Shown piece after piece: positions 1-7,373 of a stretch of DNA of 11,417 nucleotides. Source of the stretch: Clostridiaceae bacterium. GTDB taxonomy: Bacteria > Bacillota > Clostridia > Oscillospirales > Acutalibacteraceae. Both the position numbers and the translations under genes were made by a program. The stretch spans positions 1 to 11,417 of the forward strand of contig CAJGDQ010000023.1 of NCBI GenBank assembly GCA_904502215.1, written 5' to 3'. Position 1 is the stretch's first letter. The number at the start of each line of letters is the position of its first letter. The notes beneath the pieces were generated by a model. That model did not search any database, was not told the DNA's origin, and was given only the letters and a program-made list of their open reading frames with translations.

Positions 1-760
1 CATAGCCCTCTTTAAGACATAACTCATAAAGAGCATCAGTGCCAACAGTTCCTAAATCTCCTGTATAAATAACATCATAATCCTCAGGAGAGGTTTTGGT
101 ATCCTTAAAAAAGTGTATTAGGGTAGAGGCTGCAGCAGGGGCCATTGCAGGCCCCATATTGTTGGCGTCTGTTATTCCAAAGTCTTCAATCTCTCCAAAG
201 CATACCGAATTTATATAAGGACCGTTGCCTTTTTTGCCCAAAATCAGTGCGCCTGAGCCTGTAACTGTCCATTGAGCAGTTGGAGTCCGTTGAGAACCGT
301 AATCAAGGGGAAAACGGTATTGTCGCTCGGCTGAACAAAAATGGGAAGAAGTAACTGCAATCGCCTTATCGGCAGCACCGCTATCTATGAATATAGAAGC
401 GAGAGCGGTGGAAAGTGCCATAGTTGAACAAGCTCCGTAAAGACCTATGAACGGAATGCCTAATTCTCTTATTCCAAAGGACGAACCAATGCATTGATTA
501 AGCAGGTCTCCTGCAAAGATTTTATCAATATCCGAAGCTTTTAATTTTGCCTTTTGAAGAGCAATTGTAATAGCGGTTTTTTGAAGACGGCTTTCGGCTT
601 TTTCAAAGGATTTTTCACCAAATAAGCTATCCTCACTGAAATAATCAAATTCATCTGATAACGGGCCTTCATGCTCCTTTTTGCCAACTGCCGAAGCATA
701 GGAAATTATTCTTGGTTTGTTTTCGAAAATAATAGTTCTTTTACCTTGTTTTTTAGCCAT
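1..760 (-). CDS. spoVAD: Stage V sporulation protein AD (partial, 3' end off the left edge)
   Basis: Reading the minus strand from the ATG at 758-760 gives 253 residues with no stop to the window edge; the family is about 335-340 residues. SpoVAD is a thiolase-fold protein that binds dipicolinic acid and belongs to the SpoVA machinery moving it into the developing spore (family knowledge). Visible hallmarks are AGDLLNQ (83-89), the stretch IPFIGLYGACSTM (102-114) with Cys111 at the thiolase cysteine position, TSSHFCSAERQYRFP (137-151) and TAQWTVTGSGA (161-171). The start is supported by GAGGTG (767-772) six bases upstream. In relatives spoVAC usually lies just upstream of spoVAD; here the upstream side holds only non-coding sequence and a plus-strand gene remnant, so the gene probably has its own promoter or the locus was rearranged. 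Assignment is very secure. Confidence 0.96.
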   Translation of the reverse strand, partial: MAKKQGKRTIIFENKPRIISYASAVGKKEHEGPLSDEFDYFSEDSLFGEKSFEKAESRLQKTAITIALQKAKLKASDIDKIFAGDLLNQCIGSSFGIRELGIPFIGLYGACSTMALSTALASIFIDSGAADKAIAVTSSHFCSAERQYRFPLDYGSQRTPTAQWTVTGSGALILGKKGNGPYINSVCFGEIEDFGITDANNMGPAMAPAAASTLIHFFKDTKTSPEDYDVIYTGDLGTVGTDALYELCLKEGY

Positions 761-817
761 ATAAAACACCTCAAAATTAGCCTTTGCAAAAGAGGATAGG
801 ATATGCAAATTTAATTC

Positions 818-1046
818 GGAATTATATGTTTGTTATTTGAAATTTTGCAGCTAATAAGCTACGCTGATATGAACAATATAATCTTCGGAAGAGGAGTTAC
901 AACCGCCCACCCGAATTCGAGTAATGCTGCTTTTGTATATGCAGGTGCATATCATAATACTTCTAAGTGGGAAGATACATATCTATAATACAATGAATGT
1001 TGGATTTGGTTCGCCAATCAATCCTATTGAGCTCGATTTCCGATAA
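818..1046 (+). pseudogene. Unidentified plus-strand gene remnant (3' end, frameshifted)
   Basis: I do not recognise the product. One frame is open from after the TAA at 812-814 to the TAA at 986-988 and reads protein-like from about 854, including NNIIFGRGVTT, SNAAFVYAGAY and HNTSKWEDTYL. At about 977-990 the protein-like reading shifts to another frame, which gives YNTMNVGFGSP and INPIELDFR and ends at TAA 1044-1046. There is no ribosome binding site or plausible start before the first half. A strong plus-strand terminator follows 24 bases later, as expected behind the end of a real plus-strand gene. I read this as the decayed 3' end of a larger, perhaps surface-exposed, protein gene whose 5' part is gone. 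It could instead be chance open sequence; confidence is modest. Confidence 0.4.
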
Positions 1047-1070
1047 AGGCCGTATTAACTAATTAAATCA

Positions 1071-1110
1071 CAAGAGCTTTACCCCTCGGGGTAAAGCTCT
1101 TGTTTTTTTT
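1071..1110 (+). terminator. Intrinsic terminator after the gene remnant
   Basis: CAAGAGCTTTACCCC (1071-1085) pairs perfectly with 1088-1102 around a CTCG tetraloop, followed by eight T (1103-1110). It insulates the polysaccharide operon promoter from upstream plus-strand transcription and marks the former end of a plus-strand gene. Confidence 0.93.
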
Positions 1111-1124
1111 ATATTGTTGTTCAA

Positions 1125-1153
1125 TTGACAAAATCTACGAAATGTTGTAGAAT
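1125..1153 (+). promoter_or_regulatory. Sigma-A promoter of the polysaccharide operon
   Basis: A perfect -35 TTGACA (1125-1130) is followed after 17 bases by -10 TAGAAT (1148-1153). Transcription should begin near 1160, leaving only about a dozen bases before the first possible start codon (1173). No operator repeat is obvious, so the promoter looks strong and housekeeping. Confidence 0.88.
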
Positions 1154-1172
1154 AATAGAAAATAGAGGTGTT

Positions 1173-1226
1173 ATGCTTTTTAATAAGATTTTCTTATTTT
1201 TATTAAGGTTGGTGTTCTTTAGGTGA
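1173..1226 (+). CDS. Possible 17-residue leader peptide overlapping the polymerase start
   Basis: ATG at 1173 with AGAGGTG (1164-1170) just upstream opens a short frame coding for MLFNKIFLFLLRLVFFR. Its TGA (1224-1226) overlaps the GTG start (1223-1225) of the following polymerase gene as GTGA. It is the first start codon on the predicted transcript. The following gene has only a weak site of its own (GGTG at 1211-1214), so ribosomes ending here could re-initiate on it, which would couple the two. The peptide is hydrophobic and basic and may have no function beyond coupling. It could also be a chance frame. Confidence 0.45.
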   Translation: MLFNKIFLFLLRLVFFR

Positions 1227-2764
1227 AGAAATTATTTTCGCAGAAAGCTCTTTTATTTGAGCTTGTTGGTTTTGTCTTTTTGCAAATTATAATAGATATG
1301 CTAAGGCTTGTTAATGAAGACCGTTTTCAAATTTTCGGCATTTCATTTATCGAGCTTATTAATATTTTATATTTGGGTGTTTTAACGGTTACATTTTTCT
1401 TCGTTAACCTTAAAAAGCCTAAGGTTTTTATACCGATAATTATATACTCGGTTTTGGTTGGCTTATATTCTGTTTTACATATTATGAATATCTTAAGCTT
1501 TAATCAGGATATATTAACCGGCTCGGAGCTTAATTGGTTTAAGGAAATTTACTTTATTATAAGAATCTATCTCATACCTGTTTTTGTTTTCTATTATTTC
1601 CTTTTCAGCGATTTATCTTTTAAGATGTTCGAAAAGGTTGTTACAGCGCTTTCGATTATTATTAGTTCGGTTATTGTTTTAACTAATATCTTCAAGGTTT
1701 CTTTTATTTGCTATGCCAGCACCCTTGAAAAAAACAGCTTTATAACCAGAAATATTTTTGAATGGTTTTATAATCCGGATAAAGAATATCCCTCTTTTAT
1801 GACCTCTAAGGGTTGGTTCTTTATGGGCAATCAAATTGGCTTGATTCTTTTTATGCTTTTCGTTTTTGTTGTTATGCTTGCATTGAAGTATGGAACCGTT
1901 TCGAGATATTTGCTTCTTTGCCTTAATGGAATTGCTCTGGTTATGATAGGCACTAAGGTTTCAACCATAGGTGGAACTATCGTTTTGGCGGTTGGCTTTA
2001 TCTTCGCTATTATTTTTGGTGTTTTGCTTAAGCAATTTAATTTTAAATGGAAGCAGTTTATAATGTATTTTATTTCGGTTGCTTTGGTTTTTGTTTTGAT
2101 TGCTTTTTCTCCTATGTTTTCAATTCAACAAAGCAGAACTGAAGCTTTTGAGGTTACCGAAGAACAAAAAGAGGCTACCGAGGAAATGATGGCCGAGGTT
2201 GAAATTCAGGAAAAGGGTGGAAAGCTTTCTCCTGAATTTATCAAAAGTTTTTCAAAATATGTTAATGAAAATCCTTATCTTTTTAGGATTGAGCCCGAAT
2301 TTTTAGAGCTTTTCCCGATAGAAGAAAACTTCAAATTTTGGTATAGCATTATTGTTGGCGGAAGCAATTGGCAGGTTGATTATAGGCTTTTCAAATCTAA
2401 GATATATGAAGAGGTTATAAGAATTAATTCAAATGAAATGGGAGACAAACTTTTTGGAATTGGTTATATATCAAACTTCCCTTATTCGGAAAAGGATTTT
2501 GTTTCGCAAAATATTTGGTTTGGATATTTAGGCACCGCCTTGTTTATATGTCCGTATATCTTGGTGGCTCTTTATGGTGTCTATTTAGCACTTAGAAAAA
2601 TAAAACAATGTTTTATTTATGAAAATGGATTTTTTGCACTTGGAATTTGTGCGCCGCTTCTTCTCTCTATAATGGCGGGCCATTTATTCTTCGGAATTTT
2701 CTCGATAACTATTTTTGCTTTTATTGTTGCAGGATTTTATAAATTCCAAACTGAAAGGAAATAA
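1223..2764 (+). CDS. Wzy/O-antigen-ligase-like polysaccharide polymerase
   Basis: This 513-residue polytopic membrane protein resembles the O-antigen ligase/polymerase (Wzy/WaaL) superfamily, which joins lipid-linked repeat units on the outer face of the membrane. By eye there are about eleven hydrophobic segments (roughly 9-28, 42-61, 67-89, 109-129, 137-157, 197-222, 228-245, 250-270, 278-298, 431-458, 469-505). A large hydrophilic loop (about 299-430) lies before the last two, which is typical of the family. GTKVS (243-247) in the middle, and DKLFGIGY (408-415) at the end of the loop, are family-like. The start is GTG, overlapping the stop of a 17-residue frame; no better in-frame start is seen. 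The gene leads an operon and lies two bases before a glycosyltransferase. Such proteins diverge strongly, so polymerase against ligase cannot be settled by sequence; the neighbouring flippase favours polymerase. Confidence 0.8.
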   Translation: MKKLFSQKALLFELVGFVFLQIIIDMLRLVNEDRFQIFGISFIELINILYLGVLTVTFFFVNLKKPKVFIPIIIYSVLVGLYSVLHIMNILSFNQDILTGSELNWFKEIYFIIRIYLIPVFVFYYFLFSDLSFKMFEKVVTALSIIISSVIVLTNIFKVSFICYASTLEKNSFITRNIFEWFYNPDKEYPSFMTSKGWFFMGNQIGLILFMLFVFVVMLALKYGTVSRYLLLCLNGIALVMIGTKVSTIGGTIVLAVGFIFAIIFGVLLKQFNFKWKQFIMYFISVALVFVLIAFSPMFSIQQSRTEAFEVTEEQKEATEEMMAEVEIQEKGGKLSPEFIKSFSKYVNENPYLFRIEPEFLELFPIEENFKFWYSIIVGGSNWQVDYRLFKSKIYEEVIRINSNEMGDKLFGIGYISNFPYSEKDFVSQNIWFGYLGTALFICPYILVALYGVYLALRKIKQCFIYENGFFALGICAPLLLSIMAGHLFFGIFSITIFAFIVAGFYKFQTERK

Positions 2765-2766
2765 GG

Positions 2767-3876
2767 ATGAAAAAAATACTTTTCACCATTTATACCTCAA
2801 GCTTAGGCGGTGGCGCTGAAAGAATTTTGGCCAATGTGGTTAATGGGTTGGCAGATAAAACCGATTATGAAATTTCGGTTTTAGAGTATGCTAAATTTGG
2901 AGTTAAAAAGGAATCTTTTAACCCCAAGGTTAAGATTTTAAGGCCTATCGTTGATATGGAAAAGGCTTCGAGAATAGAAAAGCTTATAAAATATTTTTTA
3001 GTTCATATCGCTCCTTTTATACTTAGGAAGTTATATGTTAAGGAAAAATTTGATGTTGAGATTTCTTTTAATTATCAAATTCCTTCCTACTTAACTAGCG
3101 GTTCTAAAAGGGTTTATAATATTCAATGGAATCACGGAGATATATATGATTTAAGGGATAAGCCTTTTAATCGTTTTTTACAGGGCATTAGCTATAAAAA
3201 AGCCGATAAGATTGTTGCTATTTCTAAAAACACAAAAGATTCTATTTTGGAAATTTTTCCTCAGTTTGAGGGTAAAATTGAAACCATTTATAATGGAATC
3301 GATATTTCTGATATAAATGCCAAGGCTGATAAGAAAACCAGTATTTCTTTAAGAGAAAATGCTATTGTTTTCTTAGGGAGAATTGAGGATGCTAAAAATC
3401 CAATTGAGCTTATTGAATATACAGAAAAGCTAAAAAATGAAGGTATTGATATTAAGCTTTATCTTTTAGGAACAGGTCCTTTGGAAAAAGAAATAGCTAA
3501 ATATATTTCGGATAAAAAGCTTCAAGATAATGTTGAATTATTGGGATATGTTTTAGAGCCTTATCCTGTTATAAAGCAAAGTAAAGCGGTTTGTATGTTA
3601 TCGAGAAGTGAAGGTTTTCCAACTGTTTTCACTGAGGGATTGGCGCTCGGCAAGCCTTTTATTTCATCTAAGGTTGGCGGAGTTGATGAGCTTTCTAATG
3701 AGGGCAAATGCGGAGTTGTTGTTGAAAATTATGAGCAATTCAAAGAGGCCGTATTAGAAGTTGTTTTAAACATTCAAAACAATAAAAAGATGGGTGAAAA
3801 TGCTAAAGAGCATATCAAGTTGTTTTCTTATGAAACTCAAATTGATAATATCGTTAAGCTAATAGAAAACAGATAG
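2767..3876 (+). CDS. GT4-family glycosyltransferase
   Basis: This 369-residue GT-B-fold retaining glycosyltransferase is of the RfaB/WecG-like GT4 type and should add a sugar to the growing lipid-linked repeat unit on the cytoplasmic side. The N-terminal acceptor lobe shows the glycine-rich loop SSLGGGAER (11-19). The C-terminal nucleotide-sugar lobe begins near VFLGRIEDAKNP (201-212) and carries LGTGPLE (234-240) and the E-x7-E motif, Glu282 and Glu290, in EGFPTVFTE, followed by GKPFISSKVGG (295-305). Length is normal and there is no membrane segment. ATG 2767 follows the previous stop by two bases and has AAAGGA (2754-2759) inside the end of the preceding gene, so translation is probably coupled. 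The donor sugar and linkage cannot be inferred. Confidence 0.93.
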   Translation: MKKILFTIYTSSLGGGAERILANVVNGLADKTDYEISVLEYAKFGVKKESFNPKVKILRPIVDMEKASRIEKLIKYFLVHIAPFILRKLYVKEKFDVEISFNYQIPSYLTSGSKRVYNIQWNHGDIYDLRDKPFNRFLQGISYKKADKIVAISKNTKDSILEIFPQFEGKIETIYNGIDISDINAKADKKTSISLRENAIVFLGRIEDAKNPIELIEYTEKLKNEGIDIKLYLLGTGPLEKEIAKYISDKKLQDNVELLGYVLEPYPVIKQSKAVCMLSRSEGFPTVFTEGLALGKPFISSKVGGVDELSNEGKCGVVVENYEQFKEAVLEVVLNIQNNKKMGENAKEHIKLFSYETQIDNIVKLIENR

Positions 3877-3886
3877 GAATATATTT

Positions 3887-5326
3887 ATGAAAAAATTAGC
3901 TTTATCTCAAAATGTTTTTTATAATATGCTATATCAAATTATAGCAACGGTTTTACCAATTATAACAACGCCATTTGTTGCCAGAACTTTGGGGCTTCAT
4001 TCAAATGGTATTCATTCATTTACCGAAAGTATTGTAACTTATTTTGTTATAGTCGGCTCTTTAGGGACCTCGCTTCATGGAATTAGAAAAATTGCATATG
4101 TTAGCGATAATAAAGAGCTATTGCCTAAGGCTACGATGGAAATAATTGTTTTGAAGTTGTTTTTAATGCTGGCAACACTTGCAGTTTATATTCCAACACT
4201 TTGCTTTGGTAATGAGTTTTCGTATATTTATCGCATTCAAATTATAACTATTGTTGCTAATGGTATTGATATTTCTTGGTTTTATCAAGGGGTTGAGGAT
4301 TTTAAAAAGGTAACAATAAGAAACCTTTTGATTAAGGTTATATTTATTGCTGCTTTATTCCTCTTTATCAGAAAACCCTCGGATTTAAAACTTTATGTTT
4401 TCTTTATTGCTATAAGTTCTTTACTCGGCAACCTCGTTATGTTTTATTATTTGCCGAAATATATTGATATTCGCACAGTAAAGAAGATTAAACCTTTTTC
4501 CCACGTGAAGCCATGCGTTATGCTCTTTATTCCGCAGGCAATGAACTATATCTATGCTCTTCTCGATAGAAGTATGCTTGGTTGGATGACTAACACCGAT
4601 AATGTTAGTATTTACGACCAGGCTCAAAGGCTTATTAGAATGGTTACTGCTATTTTGCAATCAGTTGGCTACGCTATGATGGCAAGGGTTGCAAATCTTA
4701 CCGCAAGTAACGATAAAGAGGGAATAAAGGAATATATTGGAAAATCCTTTAATTTTAATTTGTTTTTAGCTTTTCCTGCAGTTTTTGGGGTTTTGGCGGT
4801 TGCTGATGATTTTATTCCTTTCTTTTTAGGAAGCGAATATCTTGGAGTTGTTCCAACACTTAAGGTTTTGAGCGTTTTAATGCTTACTATGTCGATTAAC
4901 AGTATTTTGGGAGTTCAGCTTCTTATGCCTATGGGCAAGGAGAAAATTTATACCCTTTCAACAACCATTGGAGCAGTTGTTAATGTTGCTGTCAATATTA
5001 TTTTAATACCCAGGTTTGGCATAATAGCGGCTTGCATATCATCTATTGTTGCCGAAATGGCCGTTCTTTTAATTTCTTATTGGAATGTTAAAGATATGAT
5101 AAATATCCGAAAGATTTTAAAGGATAATATTTGGGTTATTTTGGCTTCGGTTATTATGTATTTTGTTGTTAGGTTAGTTGCTTTAATTGATGTTTCGGTA
5201 GTATTGAAATTGATACTTGAGCTTATGGCCGGTGGCGGAATATACTTTATAATGATGCTTATAACTAAAAATCAAATTTTAAAAATCATACTTGAAAAGG
5301 TTCTTGGTATTTTAAAAAGAGCTTAA
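3887..5326 (+). CDS. Wzx-type polysaccharide repeat-unit flippase (MOP superfamily)
   Basis: This 479-residue multi-pass membrane protein belongs to the polysaccharide transporter branch of the MOP/MATE superfamily (RfbX/Wzx/CpsU). It moves undecaprenyl-linked repeat units across the membrane. Family signs are the N-terminal run QIIATVLPIITTPFVARTLG (17-36) with a following SFTES, the motif DISWFYQGVEDFKK (128-141), and LDRSMLGWM (226-234). Some twelve to fourteen hydrophobic segments are spread over the whole length. ATG 3887 is ten bases after the previous stop, and its AGGA (3875-3878) overlaps that stop. Together with the polymerase gene it marks a Wzx/Wzy-dependent pathway rather than an ABC-transporter pathway. 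Confidence 0.94.
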   Translation: MKKLALSQNVFYNMLYQIIATVLPIITTPFVARTLGLHSNGIHSFTESIVTYFVIVGSLGTSLHGIRKIAYVSDNKELLPKATMEIIVLKLFLMLATLAVYIPTLCFGNEFSYIYRIQIITIVANGIDISWFYQGVEDFKKVTIRNLLIKVIFIAALFLFIRKPSDLKLYVFFIAISSLLGNLVMFYYLPKYIDIRTVKKIKPFSHVKPCVMLFIPQAMNYIYALLDRSMLGWMTNTDNVSIYDQAQRLIRMVTAILQSVGYAMMARVANLTASNDKEGIKEYIGKSFNFNLFLAFPAVFGVLAVADDFIPFFLGSEYLGVVPTLKVLSVLMLTMSINSILGVQLLMPMGKEKIYTLSTTIGAVVNVAVNIILIPRFGIIAACISSIVAEMAVLLISYWNVKDMINIRKILKDNIWVILASVIMYFVVRLVALIDVSVVLKLILELMAGGGIYFIMMLITKNQILKIILEKVLGILKRA

Positions 5327-5339
5327 AAGGAGAACGAAA

Positions 5340-6311
5340 ATGCTCGTAAGTATAATTATACCTGTATACAATGTTGAAGGTTTTTTGGAAAGATGCTTGG
5401 AATCGGTAAAAAATCAAACCTATAAGGATACAGAGGTTATTATCGTTAATGACGGCAGCACCGATTCTTCACCTGAAATCATAAACAGATATGTTGCCGA
5501 AAATCCAAATTTCAAGGGCTTTACCATTGAAAACAGTGGTTTGGGTGGAGCTAGAAATTATGGTTTTAGCAAAGCTACGGGTGACTATGTTGTGTTTTTG
5601 GATAGTGATGATTATATTGCTAACGATTGTATAGAAAAGTTTGCAAAAGCCGCCGAAACGGAAAACAGCGATATTGTTATATGTAATTTATGCGATGTTG
5701 CTGAGGATGGCACCCCACTTTCATATTATAAAAATAATTTTATCGGTTCTACTAATGTTTATGACAAGCCTAAAATTTTGCTAAACCGTTTTTCCGCTTG
5801 GGGAAAAATGTATAAAAGGGAACTGTTTGGTGATTTAAGATTTGTTGCCCGTGAATGGTATGAAGATTTAAGAATGGTGCCCAAACTCTTTTTGGATGCC
5901 AAAATAATCACATATATTGATGATATGCTCTTTTTCTATGTTCAAAGAGCCGGTTCAATAATGAATAATTCTAATACTCTTCGCAATTTAGAAATTATTA
6001 CAGCCATAGAAGACGTTGCCGATTATTTCAAGCAAAAGGGCCTATATGATAGGTTTAAGAACGAGCTTGAATTTTATGTTATAGACCATATAGCTGTTGC
6101 GGCTATGGCTAGAGTTGCTACTGCAAACAGCAAAGAGAAAAAGGAAGTTTTAAATAAACTTAGTTCTTATATTTCTAAGTTTGAAAATTTGTATAACAAC
6201 AAATATGTTACTACTTTGTCTTCAAACAAGAAACTTGTTTTGTTTTTTAATAGAAACAAATTGTATTTCTTAACTGCTCTTTGCATGAAACTGAAGAAAA
6301 TGGTGAAATAA
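5340..6311 (+). CDS. GT2-family (GT-A fold) glycosyltransferase
   Basis: This 323-residue inverting family-2 transferase resembles EpsJ/CpsI-type proteins. Motifs in order: SIIIPVYNVE (4-13), VNDGSTDSS (36-44) with Asp38 for nucleotide binding, NSGLGGARNYG (65-75), the metal-binding DSDD (88-91), and EWYEDL (172-177) supplying the likely catalytic acid. AGSIMNN (204-210) lies near the end of the catalytic domain. The C-terminal 100 residues are less conserved and probably contact acceptor or membrane. The start has AAAGGAG nine bases upstream. The protein should add one sugar of the repeat unit at the inner membrane face; its donor is unknown. Confidence 0.94.
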   Translation: MLVSIIIPVYNVEGFLERCLESVKNQTYKDTEVIIVNDGSTDSSPEIINRYVAENPNFKGFTIENSGLGGARNYGFSKATGDYVVFLDSDDYIANDCIEKFAKAAETENSDIVICNLCDVAEDGTPLSYYKNNFIGSTNVYDKPKILLNRFSAWGKMYKRELFGDLRFVAREWYEDLRMVPKLFLDAKIITYIDDMLFFYVQRAGSIMNNSNTLRNLEIITAIEDVADYFKQKGLYDRFKNELEFYVIDHIAVAAMARVATANSKEKKEVLNKLSSYISKFENLYNNKYVTTLSSNKKLVLFFNRNKLYFLTALCMKLKKMVK

Positions 6312-7367
6312 ATGGCAAATCCAAAAAGAATAATCATTCCAACAGGATATATGGGCTCAGGCTCTTCGGCAATAACCGATATTTTTAGCGAGGTTGAGGG
6401 TGTTGATGTTAGCCGAGGAACCTTTGAATATGTTTTTTTGCATTGTCCTAACGGCGTTTTCGATTTAGAGGATAAGCTTCTTGTTGGAAATAATGCTGTT
6501 AGAAGTGATGAAGCTATTCATTCCTTTGAAAGAACAATGAAGCAGCTTTATGATAAAAAATATTGGTGGGTTGGAAATTATAAAACAAATATCGGTGAGA
6601 ATTTTTTTGAGGAAACCAAAAGATATATAAAGAAAATAACCGATGTTGAAAGTGAATATTATTGGTATTATCAAGAGAACACCAACTTCAAGATGTTTTT
6701 AAGGCTTTGCTTCAACAAGGGCTTAAAACTATTAACTCTTAATAAATTTAAGCCTAAAAAGGTTTTGGCTTATGATACTATGAAGCTTTCCTTTATTGAG
6801 GAAGAGGATTTTTATAGTGCTTCTAAGGAGTATATTTATAATCTTATAAAGATGGCCGGTTATAATAATGAAAGCATTCTTTTTGACCAACTGCTTTTGC
6901 CATTCAATCTATTTAGGTTTGATAAATATTTCGATGATGATGCTTTTGTTTTTGTAATCGAGCGAGACCCCAGAGATGTTTTTATAAGTAATAAATATTA
7001 TTGGTCTAAAAGCGGCGATGTTGTTCCTTACCCTCAAGATGTTAAGGAGTTTTGCAAATATTATTCTAAGCTTCGCAAGATGGAGAAAACTGCTGAGAGT
7101 GATAGAATAATGCGAATCAAGTTTGAGGATTTGGTTTATAATTATGATGAAACTATCTCAAAGATTTTTAAAAAACTCGGTTGGGATAGAAGCACTCATA
7201 CTGCCGCTAAAACTAAGTTTAATCCTGAAAAATCAATTTTCAATACTCAGCTGTTCCTTAAAAATGAGGAGTATGCTAAGGAATGTGAATATATAGCTGA
7301 TGAGTTGAAGGAATATATTTATGATTTTCCTTATGCTATCGAGCATAAGGATAGCGGTGTATTTTAG
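6312..7367 (+). CDS. Sulfotransferase-like protein of the polysaccharide operon
   Basis: This 351-residue soluble protein has the two PAPS-binding hallmarks of the sulfotransferase fold. The first is an N-terminal phosphate loop, IIIPTGYMGSGSSAITDIF (7-25). The second is a strand followed by FVIERDPRDVFIS (214-226), which matches the 3'-phosphate site (Arg218, Arg221, Ser226). RIKFEDLVYNY (268-278) and IFKKLGW (285-291) follow, as in carbohydrate sulfotransferases. The loop lacks the lysine of a Walker A motif (GSGSSA, not GSGKS), which argues against a kinase. The likely role is transfer of sulfate from PAPS to a sugar of the repeat unit. ATG directly abuts the preceding TAA (TAAATG), and the Shine-Dalgarno is weak (GGTG 6302-6305), so coupling is likely. 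The middle part (about 85-205) is divergent. I am fairly sure of the fold and less sure of the acceptor. Confidence 0.82.
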   Translation: MANPKRIIIPTGYMGSGSSAITDIFSEVEGVDVSRGTFEYVFLHCPNGVFDLEDKLLVGNNAVRSDEAIHSFERTMKQLYDKKYWWVGNYKTNIGENFFEETKRYIKKITDVESEYYWYYQENTNFKMFLRLCFNKGLKLLTLNKFKPKKVLAYDTMKLSFIEEEDFYSASKEYIYNLIKMAGYNNESILFDQLLLPFNLFRFDKYFDDDAFVFVIERDPRDVFISNKYYWSKSGDVVPYPQDVKEFCKYYSKLRKMEKTAESDRIMRIKFEDLVYNYDETISKIFKKLGWDRSTHTAAKTKFNPEKSIFNTQLFLKNEEYAKECEYIADELKEYIYDFPYAIEHKDSGVF

Positions 7368-7373
7368 AAAGTT

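Noticed and set aside
781..840. Sigma-G promoter for spoVAD (TGCATA on the minus strand at 802-807)
   Set aside because: No acceptable -10 element is found at 16-18 bases from it, so I did not annotate it.
797..985. Minus-strand reading of the gap upstream of spoVAD as a remnant of spoVAC
   Set aside because: Short frames there give strings such as LLEFGWAVVTPLPKI that do not match SpoVAC as I know it, and stops occur in all frames.
4421..4660. Minus-strand open frame within the flippase gene
   Set aside because: It lies wholly opposite a clear Wzx coding frame, and its translation resembles no family and has no ribosome binding site I could see.
6357..6374. Walker A motif (GSGSSA) suggesting a kinase or other P-loop NTPase
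   Set aside because: The lysine of GxxxxGK[ST] is missing, and the downstream RDPRDVFIS and FEDL motifs fit a sulfotransferase better.
6465..6674. Minus-strand open frame within the sulfotransferase-like gene
   Set aside because: Antisense shadow of an AT-rich coding region; hydrophobic look comes from the reverse of lysine/aspartate codons.
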